Of a stretch of DNA of 36,588 nucleotides, positions 1 to 7,427 are shown piece by piece. Source of the DNA: Lachnospiraceae bacterium. Lineage in GTDB: Bacteria > Bacillota > Clostridia > Lachnospirales > Lachnospiraceae. The notes beneath the pieces were generated by a model. The model was given only the letters and a program-made list of their open reading frames with translations. It had not been told where the DNA came from and did no database searches. Positions within the stretch are counted from its first letter, which is position 1. Every line of letters starts with the position of its first letter. The position numbers were made by a program, and so were the translations under genes. Where the stretch lies: positions 1-36,588 of the forward strand of contig JAILMH010000055.1 in the NCBI GenBank assembly GCA_024692715.1, read 5' to 3'.

Positions 1-1146
1 GATATATACGTCGGAATAACAAGTAAGCCTAATACGATTCCTAAACTGCTTGAGTTTGACAGTGAACGTTATAAAAAGCTTTCGTGGAAGAATCCGACAG
101 TTGAAATACCATTTCCTTTCGACGCAGATAAGGCCAATGCTTCAGCAAACAGTACAGGTGATCTGAATATAGGATATGAGACGGGACTGTTTTGGGATAT
201 GCTTACAGATCTGGCATGGGTTATCAGAGATAGAACTTCGGAAAGTCCGTTAAGGGAATATGATGTGAAAGCCATTTATCTGACTGGATGGAGTCAGTCA
301 GCATGTTATTTATTCAGATATGTAAATAGTTTTGCATTCAGACCGGAAGTTTCTCGTGGTGGAAATGTTTTTGATGGATATCTTTCCGGAGGAGGTGTAC
401 GTAATCTCATAACTCCTGTCAATCAGTATGAAAGCCTTATGAACTACGATTATAGGCTTATGCGTATTGAAAAGATGCCGGTGCCGTTTATTGCAGTTCA
501 GACAGAAAGTGAGAATGGAAGATATGATAGTTTCCGAACCATGAGACAGGACAGTGACGCTCCGGATTTCATGTATAGATTGTATGAGGTAACAGGAGCC
601 AGTCATGATACGACATATAGCTATGTAGATTATTATTGCAATGATCCTGACTTAGTAAGAATAAATCATCTTCCTGAATATGTTGGTCTTAATGAGGAGG
701 GAAATAATTATCCGTCACAGATCCTGTTTGCAGCAGCATACAGAAATTTATTTAATTGGGTAAGATATGGATATGCTCCGGAACATTGTGAAAGAATTAA
801 GGTAGATAGTGATGGTGAAAACAGGAAGGATGCATTTGGAAACACTATAGGGGGACTGAGAACCTGCCTGTTGAATTATCCTACGGGAAGATACAGTAAT
901 ACAAGTGATGTGAAAAAGGGAATGAATTTTATGGATCCGGAAGCTGAAACAGAAGGATTGTACGGATTTCAACAGGCCTTCCCTGCAATCATGCTTAAAA
1001 CTTTATATGGATCATTGGAAAATTATAGAAAACTTTGCAGAGAAGATACATTAGAACAGGTCAGTAAAGGCTTTGTCTGTAAAGAGGATGCGGATGAGTT
1101 AGTAGAAATAGCAGTTTCACTCGCTAAAAAAAGAGGATTGGAGTAA
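1..1146 (+). CDS. Alpha/beta hydrolase domain protein, 5' end outside window
   Basis: The reading frame is open from the first base, so the gene begins upstream; about 381 residues are visible. It contains a serine-hydrolase nucleophile elbow, G-W-S-Q-S, with the serine codon at 292. Further on is a conserved stretch PFIAVQTESE and then the segment GASHDTTYSYVDY, with a candidate catalytic histidine at codon 604. This order (elbow, internal strand with acidic residue, late G-x-S-H) resembles the 'alpha/beta hydrolase domain' family PF20091. The substrate is unknown. Because it is followed almost directly by a cytoplasmic plant-glycan glycosidase and a PTS permease, a de-esterifying role on an imported glycoside is a reasonable inference. 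No signal peptide can be judged because the N-terminus is missing. Family assignment is moderately sure; the substrate is not. Confidence 0.7.
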   Translation, partial: DIYVGITSKPNTIPKLLEFDSERYKKLSWKNPTVEIPFPFDADKANASANSTGDLNIGYETGLFWDMLTDLAWVIRDRTSESPLREYDVKAIYLTGWSQSACYLFRYVNSFAFRPEVSRGGNVFDGYLSGGGVRNLITPVNQYESLMNYDYRLMRIEKMPVPFIAVQTESENGRYDSFRTMRQDSDAPDFMYRLYEVTGASHDTTYSYVDYYCNDPDLVRINHLPEYVGLNEEGNNYPSQILFAAAYRNLFNWVRYGYAPEHCERIKVDSDGENRKDAFGNTIGGLRTCLLNYPTGRYSNTSDVKKGMNFMDPEAETEGLYGFQQAFPAIMLKTLYGSLENYRKLCREDTLEQVSKGFVCKEDADELVEIAVSLAKKRGLE

Positions 1147-1155
1147 TTGAATTCG

Positions 1156-2748
1156 ATGGATTACAGATTTGAAGTTTGGAGAGCCGGAATTATCTCTCTT
1201 ACCAGTAAAATGAAGGTTTCGAATCCTTTTTTAGATGTCGTGATAAGTGCAGAGTTCAGAGGTCCTTCCGGACAGGTCATTTTGAGAGAAGCATATTGGG
1301 ATGGTGATGATCAGTATAAAATATCTTTTGCTCCTACAGAAGAAGGAGAATGGAGATATAGGATAAATGCGGATGAAAAAACGGGATTAAATGGATGTAA
1401 TGGCATCATATCAGCGCTTCCATACACGGGAGATAAAGATATATACAAACATGGATTTATCAAAGTAAGTAATGATCATCATTATTTTGTATATGCTGAT
1501 GGAAAACCGTTTTTCTGGTTGGGCGATACACACTGGGAATTTGCTTATCGTGAATCATGGGATAAATCAAACCATCCTCTTATGAAGAGTATGTTTAAGG
1601 GAATGGTAGACAGGAGAGTTGAACAGGGCTTTACCGTTTATCAGACAAATCTTCGAAGCGATAAAGTTATGAACGGGGATGATAAGTACTGGGATAGTGA
1701 GAGTGAGGAGGATCTTCCTAATATTACTTTCTATCAGAATGAGTTAGACCGGCGAATGAACTATATAGCTGACAGCGGCCTTGTAAATGCGATCGGTCAG
1801 GCGTGGTTCATGTCGATTGATGACGATATTGAGCACCAGAAAAATCTTGCAAGATATATAGTCGCCAGATATGGAGCACTTCCTATCGTATGGACTTTAG
1901 CTGGAGAATGTGCAGGCTATGAAGGAGGAGCAGTTAGAGAAAAGAGACTTGACGGATGGAGAGAAGTCGCAAAAACGATTGAGAAATTTGATGGATACGG
2001 ACATCTTCAAACAGCGCATTATACAAATGAGAGACCGTTTGCTGATTATTATCAGGATGAAGAATGGTTTGATTTTACGCTGAATCAGGCCGGACATGGA
2101 GATTATGCAATTTCGCCCGGAGATTATGCGGAATACATTGCAAAGCATGGAAATAAGCCGTTTGTTGAAGGCGAAGCTCTATATGAATTCTGCTCTACAT
2201 TAGAAGAAATGGGTACCAGATTGTGTACGGCTGATATGCTCAGGAGAGTCGCATATATGACGATACAGCTGGGAGGATGCGGATATACGTATGGTGCTCA
2301 GGGAATATGGGATGTTGTCTGGGATAAGGAACAGAAAAATCCTATGGCATTATTTAATCGTTTTGGAATAACCTGGGCGGAGGCAATTGATGGACCCGGC
2401 GGATATCAGATGGGGTATTTCAAAAAATTTTATGAAGAAAATGATTTTGAAAAAATGATTCCGTATAGAAAAAGCGATGGTAAAAACAGTTTTAGTCCAT
2501 TTGTAAAGAAGCAGCCGTTTGTGACTGCAAATAGCGATCGTTCTAAGATGATCATATATTATGGGGATAATTGTAACAAACAGATCAGGATCGATGCTCT
2601 GAAGGATGTGGATTATCAAATGAAGTGGTTTGACCCAAGAACCGGAGAATATAGTGATGGAGAAGTTATACATCCGGAAAATGGAGAATGGACAACTCCG
2701 AAGAAGATAGCAGATAATGACTGGTTACTGATTGTAAAAGAGGCTTAA
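1156..2748 (+). CDS. DUF5060/DUF4038 (GH140-like) glycoside hydrolase
   Basis: About 530 residues with no signal peptide, so probably cytoplasmic. Residues 1-85 form a beta-sandwich like DUF5060 (EFRGPSG, then YWDGDDQYKISFAP and GEWRYR). Residues 100-410 are a TIM barrel of the DUF4038/apiosidase-like type: the entry motif YADGKPFFWLGDTHWE is typical, and acidic residues occur in LAGECAGYEGG and VEGEALYEF. The C-terminal 80 residues (MIIYYGD, MKWFDPRTGEY, DNDWLLIV) match the collagen-binding-like domain often found at the end of this family. GH140 members cleave apiose side chains of pectin, but related subfamilies have other substrates. The frame also allows a TTG start at 1147, abutting the upstream stop. 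I prefer ATG 1156, with GGAG at 1140-1143. It is translationally close to the upstream hydrolase and lies 17 bases before the PTS gene. Confidence 0.8.
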   Translation: MDYRFEVWRAGIISLTSKMKVSNPFLDVVISAEFRGPSGQVILREAYWDGDDQYKISFAPTEEGEWRYRINADEKTGLNGCNGIISALPYTGDKDIYKHGFIKVSNDHHYFVYADGKPFFWLGDTHWEFAYRESWDKSNHPLMKSMFKGMVDRRVEQGFTVYQTNLRSDKVMNGDDKYWDSESEEDLPNITFYQNELDRRMNYIADSGLVNAIGQAWFMSIDDDIEHQKNLARYIVARYGALPIVWTLAGECAGYEGGAVREKRLDGWREVAKTIEKFDGYGHLQTAHYTNERPFADYYQDEEWFDFTLNQAGHGDYAISPGDYAEYIAKHGNKPFVEGEALYEFCSTLEEMGTRLCTADMLRRVAYMTIQLGGCGYTYGAQGIWDVVWDKEQKNPMALFNRFGITWAEAIDGPGGYQMGYFKKFYEENDFEKMIPYRKSDGKNSFSPFVKKQPFVTANSDRSKMIIYYGDNCNKQIRIDALKDVDYQMKWFDPRTGEYSDGEVIHPENGEWTTPKKIADNDWLLIVKEA

Positions 2749-2765
2749 GCCCAAAAGGAGAAGGA

Positions 2766-4202
2766 ATGAAGGCAAAGAAAAACTATGATGAACTTGCAAA
2801 GAACATCATTGATAAAATCGGGGGAAGCGGAAATGTTGTTTCTCTGACTCACTGTGTTACGAGATTGAGGTTTAAGCTGGCAGATGAGTCTATAGTTGAT
2901 ACAGCAGCTGTTAAGAATATTAAAGGAGTTCTTACAGTTGTTCAGGCTGGGGGCCAGTATCAGGTGGTTATTGGAAGTGATGTCGGGGATGCATTTGATG
3001 CGGTAAATAAAATACTTGGATCAAACTCGGGCTCGAAGGGAGTAAATCCTGAAAAAGAGTCAGATGAAAAAAAGACACCTTTGAGCCTTGTAGTTGACAC
3101 TGTTTCTGGAATATTTATGCCGATGCTTCCGGCAATGATGGCAGCGGGTCTGTTAAAAGCATTCTGTGCAATGCTCTCTACATTTGGGATTCTGTCAGAG
3201 TCAACGACAACATATACTGTTTTATATGTGTTAGGAGATGCATTCTTTTATTTTCTGCCTATCCTTTTGGGAGCTGCAGCAGCGAAAAAATTTGGCCTGA
3301 ATCAGTTTCTTGGAATGTTCATAGGTACGGTATTTCTTTATCCGGATATTACTGCATTATATAAAAGTGGTGAAGCTGTTACGTTTATGAATATTCCGGT
3401 TAAACTGATTAATTATCCGCAGACGGTACTTCCTATTCTGGCGGCATGTTTCCTTTTGAAATATGTAGACAGAGTACTTAAGAAAATAATGCCTAAGGTA
3501 ATAGCCAATATATTTGTTCCGGCAATAGAAATGCTTATAACTGTACCTATTGCATTGATAGTTATCGGACCTGTTACAGATACGATCGGTACTGCAATTG
3601 CTTCAGGCGTTACATTTTTGATGACAGTTGCGCCTCCTGTCACAGGTTTTGTTGTTGGCGGATGCTGGTCTCTTATGATCATGCTGGGATTGCATTTTCC
3701 ACTTATGATGATAGAGGTAAATAATTTAATGACAGCAGGCCATATGATCATGCTTCCGGCAACTTTTCCGGTTACTTTTGCGCATGCCGGTGCTGCACTT
3801 GGAGTAGCTTTGAGAACTAAAGATCCTGAATTAAAGGAAACAGGTTTTTCAGCATTCACATCAGGAATTCTTGGTACAATATCTGAGCCGGCAATTTATG
3901 GCGTTAATCTCAAATATAAGACACCATTTATATGTGCAAGTGTATGCAGTGGAATAGGCGGAGCGATAATTGCTCTTGCCGGTGCCGACTGCATAATAAA
4001 TCTTGGCGGAATAAGTATATATACAATGGCTGCATTTGTTTCACTTTTACCTGGTGGAATCGGAATTTTAACAGGTGTGCTCGTTGGATTTTTTGGAAGT
4101 ATGATCACTTCATTTATAACATTTAAGGATACTTATGTAAGTGATAAGAATGATGAAAAGGTTGTAGGCAGTAATTCGGTATCAATGAGTCTACAGAATT
4201 AA
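2766..4202 (+). CDS. PTS beta-glucoside-family EIIBC permease
   Basis: A 478-residue sugar phosphotransferase permease of the glucose/beta-glucoside superfamily. The N-terminal EIIB domain (residues 1-85) has the phosphorylated cysteine, Cys30, in THCVTRLRF. Residues 105-460 form the multi-spanning EIIC domain, with the conserved loop GTISEPAIYG. The fused EIIA domain found at the end of full-length BglP-type proteins (about 610 residues) is absent, so EIIA must come from another gene. The start is set by AAGGAGAAGGA directly before ATG 2766. The gene follows the GH140-like hydrolase by 17 bases and ends the operon at a strong terminator. The locus therefore couples uptake and phosphorylation of a glycoside to cytoplasmic cleavage. 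The transported sugar is unknown; aryl or apiosyl glucosides are guesses from context only. Confidence 0.88.
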   Translation: MKAKKNYDELAKNIIDKIGGSGNVVSLTHCVTRLRFKLADESIVDTAAVKNIKGVLTVVQAGGQYQVVIGSDVGDAFDAVNKILGSNSGSKGVNPEKESDEKKTPLSLVVDTVSGIFMPMLPAMMAAGLLKAFCAMLSTFGILSESTTTYTVLYVLGDAFFYFLPILLGAAAAKKFGLNQFLGMFIGTVFLYPDITALYKSGEAVTFMNIPVKLINYPQTVLPILAACFLLKYVDRVLKKIMPKVIANIFVPAIEMLITVPIALIVIGPVTDTIGTAIASGVTFLMTVAPPVTGFVVGGCWSLMIMLGLHFPLMMIEVNNLMTAGHMIMLPATFPVTFAHAGAALGVALRTKDPELKETGFSAFTSGILGTISEPAIYGVNLKYKTPFICASVCSGIGGAIIALAGADCIINLGGISIYTMAAFVSLLPGGIGILTGVLVGFFGSMITSFITFKDTYVSDKNDEKVVGSNSVSMSLQN

Positions 4203-4222
4203 CGTATGTCCAGATAATATAA

Positions 4223-4256
4223 ATCCCTCCGTTCGGTAGAACGGAGGGATGTTTTT
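4223..4256 (+). terminator. Intrinsic terminator after PTS operon
   Basis: A perfect 12-bp stem (ATCCCTCCGTTC, 4223-4234, paired with 4239-4250) closes on the tetraloop GGTA and is followed by GTTTTT. The stop codon of the convergent leucine-rich-repeat gene overlaps the T tract, so the same hairpin probably also ends that transcript. Confidence 0.9.
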
Positions 4257-5808
4257 ATGAGTTGCTGCTTACGGTATATGAGCCTGTGTAGCTGTCACCC
4301 TTGAAGGTGATGGTTTTTGTTGTTGAATCGTAGTCGTAATCAACTGATTTTTTACATTTGTAGTATTTATCATTGATCTTTACAGCGACGCGTCTTAAAT
4401 CACCTTTTTTATTGAGAGTTGCTTTAACGTCTGAGCTGTTGCTGACTGTGTATGGAGTAATGCTGTAAGAAAGACCGAGATCTTTCTTGGTGAGCTTCTT
4501 TAAAAGCTTTTGAGCTTTTCGGTCAGCAGGAGTAAGCTTTGTTATCTGGAATTTCTTGAGCTTTTTATTTACCCTGATCTTGGCTGCTGTGTAAGTTGAG
4601 CCGTTGTAGCTTATTGTGATAGTGCCGATCCTGCTGAGAGTTACTTTTTTGCCGTTGAAAGGAAGAGTTGAGTTATAGCCTATTGTAAAGCCTTCTCTGG
4701 TTTCAACTACAGGGTTTGAGGAATCACTTCCTTCTGAACTTTCACTCTCTTTAGAATTATAGTGGATAGTTACGTTCTTAAATGCTTCTTTTGCAGAATC
4801 AGAAATTTCAATATCATTCCATTTTGATTTGCTTCCGGCATAGTAGATATCTTTAAGTGCACCTGTATCATTAAAAGCAAAGTTATTAATTCTTTTTACT
4901 GTTACAGGGATATAAACAGTTTTTAGTGATGTACAAGAAACAAACATGCTGGTGTCGATATCTGTTATTTTTGAACTGAGGTCAGCACTTTCAAGAGAGC
5001 TGCAGTATGCAAAAGCAGCATAGCCTAATTCTTTAACACTTGAAGGAATCTTTATTGATTTAAGCTTTGGATCCTGCTGAAAAGCCTGTCCGCCAATATA
5101 GATAAGGTTTTTATCACCGGCGAATGTGACTGTTTCAAGCGAACCGCATATGTCGAAGCAGTTTGACCCCAGAGTTGTTACATTTGCAGGAATTGTTACA
5201 CTTTTCAGGCTATCATTACCTGAAAAAGAAAGTTTATCGATCTCCTTAAGGCTATCGGGTAACTTGATCGAAGATATACCTGTTCCCATGAAAGCGGCTC
5301 TGCCGATCTTTTCAAGACCTTCATTTAAGTTTACTTCTGTAAGTGCCTGACAATCAAAAAAGGCAGAGTCATCTATTTCTTTGTAGTTTGCAGGAATAGT
5401 AACTTTTTTTATGTTGTGGTTGCTCTTGAAGATATTTGCTCCGACAACAGTGATGGTGTGTCCGTCATAGCTTTCAGGAAGTGTGACTTCTGAGTCGGAA
5501 CCTGTGAAAGCGGTTACTGACCAGATACCGTTTTCTTCACTGAATTTGAAATTTCCTTCACTATATTCATTGGAATCGATCTGAGAATTGTTTTCTGAAA
5601 CACTGTCAGCAGATACTTCGCATTCAGCAGTTTCATTATCAGATACTTTGAGCTCAGAAACGTCGTTTGATGAAATCTCCTCTTCGAGATTCTCTTCTGA
5701 TGTTTCTTCAATAATACCGGACTCTGCAGCGGAAGCTGGAACGATAGATACTGCAGCAGTTGCTATTGTCATAGCCAATGCAGCAGATGTGAAAAACTTT
5801 TTTCGCAT
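4255..5808 (-). CDS. Secreted BspA-like leucine-rich-repeat protein
   Basis: A 517-residue exported protein. Residues 1-27 are a classical signal peptide (basic start, alanine-rich core, PASA cleavage site). Residues 30-80 are acidic and Ser/Asn-rich with repeated V-S-x-N motifs. Residues 90-345 contain repeats of about 23 residues (CxALTEVNLNEGLEKIGRAAF, then SLKSVTIPANVTTLGSNCF), which are LRR_5/BspA (Treponema pallidum-type) repeats. Residues 375-517 form a lysine-rich, beta-strand-like tail with no motif I recognise and no LPXTG anchor. Such proteins usually act as surface adhesins or substrate binders. ATG 5808 has AAAAGGAG eight bases upstream. The gene stands alone behind its own promoter and a leader of about 230 bases. 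The specific ligand is unknown. Confidence 0.85.
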   Translation of the reverse strand: MRKKFFTSAALAMTIATAAVSIVPASAAESGIIEETSEENLEEEISSNDVSELKVSDNETAECEVSADSVSENNSQIDSNEYSEGNFKFSEENGIWSVTAFTGSDSEVTLPESYDGHTITVVGANIFKSNHNIKKVTIPANYKEIDDSAFFDCQALTEVNLNEGLEKIGRAAFMGTGISSIKLPDSLKEIDKLSFSGNDSLKSVTIPANVTTLGSNCFDICGSLETVTFAGDKNLIYIGGQAFQQDPKLKSIKIPSSVKELGYAAFAYCSSLESADLSSKITDIDTSMFVSCTSLKTVYIPVTVKRINNFAFNDTGALKDIYYAGSKSKWNDIEISDSAKEAFKNVTIHYNSKESESSEGSDSSNPVVETREGFTIGYNSTLPFNGKKVTLSRIGTITISYNGSTYTAAKIRVNKKLKKFQITKLTPADRKAQKLLKKLTKKDLGLSYSITPYTVSNSSDVKATLNKKGDLRRVAVKINDKYYKCKKSVDYDYDSTTKTITFKGDSYTGSYTVSSNS

Positions 5809-5821
5809 TGTAAACTCCTTT

Positions 5822-6035
5822 TCATACCTAAAATCTTAATAGCTCGAAGCTGGTGTTTTGTATCGTTTTATTTGATCTAATGTCATAGCCCGGATGAACC
5901 AGATCCGGGAATTTCTAAAATTAACATGGATCAAATGACAAAGAGACAATACACCGGAGAGGTCTTAGGATGAGACTCCCGTATTTTTGCTCAGGTTCCC
6001 ACACTAACTGAACAAAAATGTATCTATAAAAATAC
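5822..6035 (-). promoter_or_regulatory. Structured 5' leader of the LRR gene
   Basis: This gene-free stretch lies between the LRR gene's promoter and its ribosome-binding site, so it should be transcribed leftward as 5' UTR. It holds nested inverted repeats. CCCGGAT (5889-5895) pairs with ATCCGGG (5903-5909). TTTGATC (5871-5877) pairs with GATCAAA (5929-5935). An outer GGTGT (5852-5856) pairs with ACACC (5951-5955). A separate imperfect GC-rich hairpin covers about 5954-5980, and a further CAG-GTT/AAC-TG dyad sits near 5992-6010. I do not recognise a known riboswitch consensus. The nesting suggests a folded regulatory RNA, but this was judged by eye. Confidence 0.45.
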
Positions 6036-6041
6036 ATTTAG

Positions 6042-6070
6042 ATTTTATCAAGAAATAAAAACAGAGTCAA
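6042..6070 (-). promoter_or_regulatory. Sigma-A promoter for the LRR gene
   Basis: On the minus strand, TTGACT (complement of 6065-6070) is separated by exactly 17 bases from TAAAAT (complement of 6042-6047). The predicted start near 6035 overlaps a short inverted repeat, AAATGTAT/ATACATTT (6016-6039), which could be an operator. Confidence 0.7.
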
Positions 6071-6090
6071 TTTAAAGTTTGAAGATTTAT

Positions 6091-6119
6091 TTGCATAAAA
6101 TTCAAAACTATCGTAAAGT
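6091..6119 (+). promoter_or_regulatory. Candidate promoter of the ROK regulator gene
   Basis: TTGCAT (6091-6096), a 17-base spacer and TAAAGT (6114-6119) lie 37 bases before the ROK start codon. A weak dyad TAGTA/TACTA follows at about 6119-6136 and could be an autoregulatory operator. Confidence 0.4.
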
Positions 6120-6156
6120 AGTATTACAAAAGTACTAGACAAAAGAGGGAGAAGAA

Positions 6157-7275
6157 ATGGGTGATAATATCACAGAACGTCGAAGAATGACGAGAAATCG
6201 CATGTACCGGCTGATTTATAATTCAAAAAACGGGATAAGTAAGCAGCAGATAGCGGAGGATATGGGCTGCTCACTACCGACGGTGCATCAGAATATCGCT
6301 GAACTTTTGGAGGCTGACCTTATCAGGCAGGGTGAGCTTCAGCCTTCAAGCGGCGGAAGGCCTGCAACGGGATACGTCACAAATGACGAGATCGGTATTG
6401 CAGTGGGAATCTCTGTTTCTGCGAAGCACATAAGATTTACTGCAGTTGATATCAAGCTTAAAGTACTTGGAACACTGAAACTGGCAGTGGACTTTGCCTC
6501 GATGTCGAAAACAGGAAAAATAATAGCGTCTGAGCTGGAAAAGTTTATTGATGACAACAGTCTGGACAGGAGAAGGCTGCTGGGGGTTGGAATTACGATA
6601 CCTGCAGTGATAGATAAGGTAAATGACATCATTATGATCTCCCCTACATTAAATGTAAAAAATACCAATATAAGGGAGCTTGTCGAGAAGATACCGTATC
6701 CGGTGTATGTGGACAATGATGGTACCTGTGCCGGAGCAGCGGAAGCATTCAGCGGACGCAGATCTGACTTTGCCTATCTCTTTATGGAGTATGGCATAGG
6801 TGGAGCCATCTACATGAATGGGAAAAAATACGCAGGGCTTAACAACAGGAGTGCTGAATTCGGGCATATCTGTGTACATCCCGGAGGATTAAAATGCAGT
6901 TGCGGCAAGAGGGGATGTCTTGAAGCCTATTGCGGGGCATTGAGGTTTACCAAGGAACTTGGGGTCAGTGTTGATGAGTTTTTTAAGGAACTTGAAAATG
7001 GCGACAAGGATTATGAGGAGATCTGGAATGATGTGCTCAGTCATCTGGCGTCTGGAATAAATATTATAAGGATGATCTTTGACGGGCCGGTGATCCTTGG
7101 CGGATTTGTAAGTGAATATATTGAACCGTATCTGCCAAAGCTCAGGGAAATGGCGGCTGAGAAGAATACTTTTGAAAAAGACGGTAATTATATTTTACTC
7201 GGAAAATACTATAAAAATGGCGGAATGATGGGGAGTGCAAGCCATTTCATTGAAAAATTCATAGATGAAATATGA
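6157..7275 (+). CDS. ROK-family transcriptional regulator (XylR/NagC type)
   Basis: A 372-residue sugar-responsive repressor. Residues 10-65 are a winged helix-turn-helix (GISKQQIAEDMGCSLPTVHQN). The rest is the ROK sugar-kinase-like fold: VDNDGTCAGAAEAF near residue 187, the glycine motif EYGIGGAIYMNG, and the zinc site CSCGKRGCLEAYCG (three cysteines plus the upstream histidine in GHICVHPGG). ROK repressors leave their operators when they bind a sugar. The gene is transcribed just ahead of xylulokinase, so D-xylose or a related pentose is the likely inducer, as with XylR. ATG 6157 follows GAGGGAGAAG. It is divergent from the LRR gene and has its own candidate promoter. The inducer is inferred from the neighbours only. 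Confidence 0.88.
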   Translation: MGDNITERRRMTRNRMYRLIYNSKNGISKQQIAEDMGCSLPTVHQNIAELLEADLIRQGELQPSSGGRPATGYVTNDEIGIAVGISVSAKHIRFTAVDIKLKVLGTLKLAVDFASMSKTGKIIASELEKFIDDNSLDRRRLLGVGITIPAVIDKVNDIIMISPTLNVKNTNIRELVEKIPYPVYVDNDGTCAGAAEAFSGRRSDFAYLFMEYGIGGAIYMNGKKYAGLNNRSAEFGHICVHPGGLKCSCGKRGCLEAYCGALRFTKELGVSVDEFFKELENGDKDYEEIWNDVLSHLASGINIIRMIFDGPVILGGFVSEYIEPYLPKLREMAAEKNTFEKDGNYILLGKYYKNGGMMGSASHFIEKFIDEI

Positions 7276-7344
7276 AAAATTATACAAAAATAAATTGCTG
7301 ATTTGTGAGACATGCTGAAAAGTATTTAATCCGGCACATAAATA

Positions 7345-7392
7345 TTGACTAAGTGAGTTTAAAAGAATATAGTAAAGTTACTTTAGTAAAGA
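7345..7392 (+). promoter_or_regulatory. Promoter and candidate ROK operator before xylulokinase
   Basis: TTGACT (7345-7350), a 17-base spacer and TATAGT (7368-7373) form a near-consensus sigma-A promoter. Overlapping and just after the -10 box is a repetitive AT-rich motif, TAGTAAAGTTACTTTAGTAAA (two TAGTAAA copies, with an internal AAAGT-T-ACTTT dyad). It is well placed to be the site where the upstream ROK protein represses. Confidence 0.6.
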
Positions 7393-7427
7393 TATTATAT
7401 AAAAGCTTTCAAATTATGGAGGAAGTT

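Noticed and set aside
5822..6035. c-di-GMP, SAM, TPP or glycine riboswitch in the LRR leader
   Set aside because: None of the conserved core strings of these classes was found on either strand, so it is left as an unclassified structured leader.
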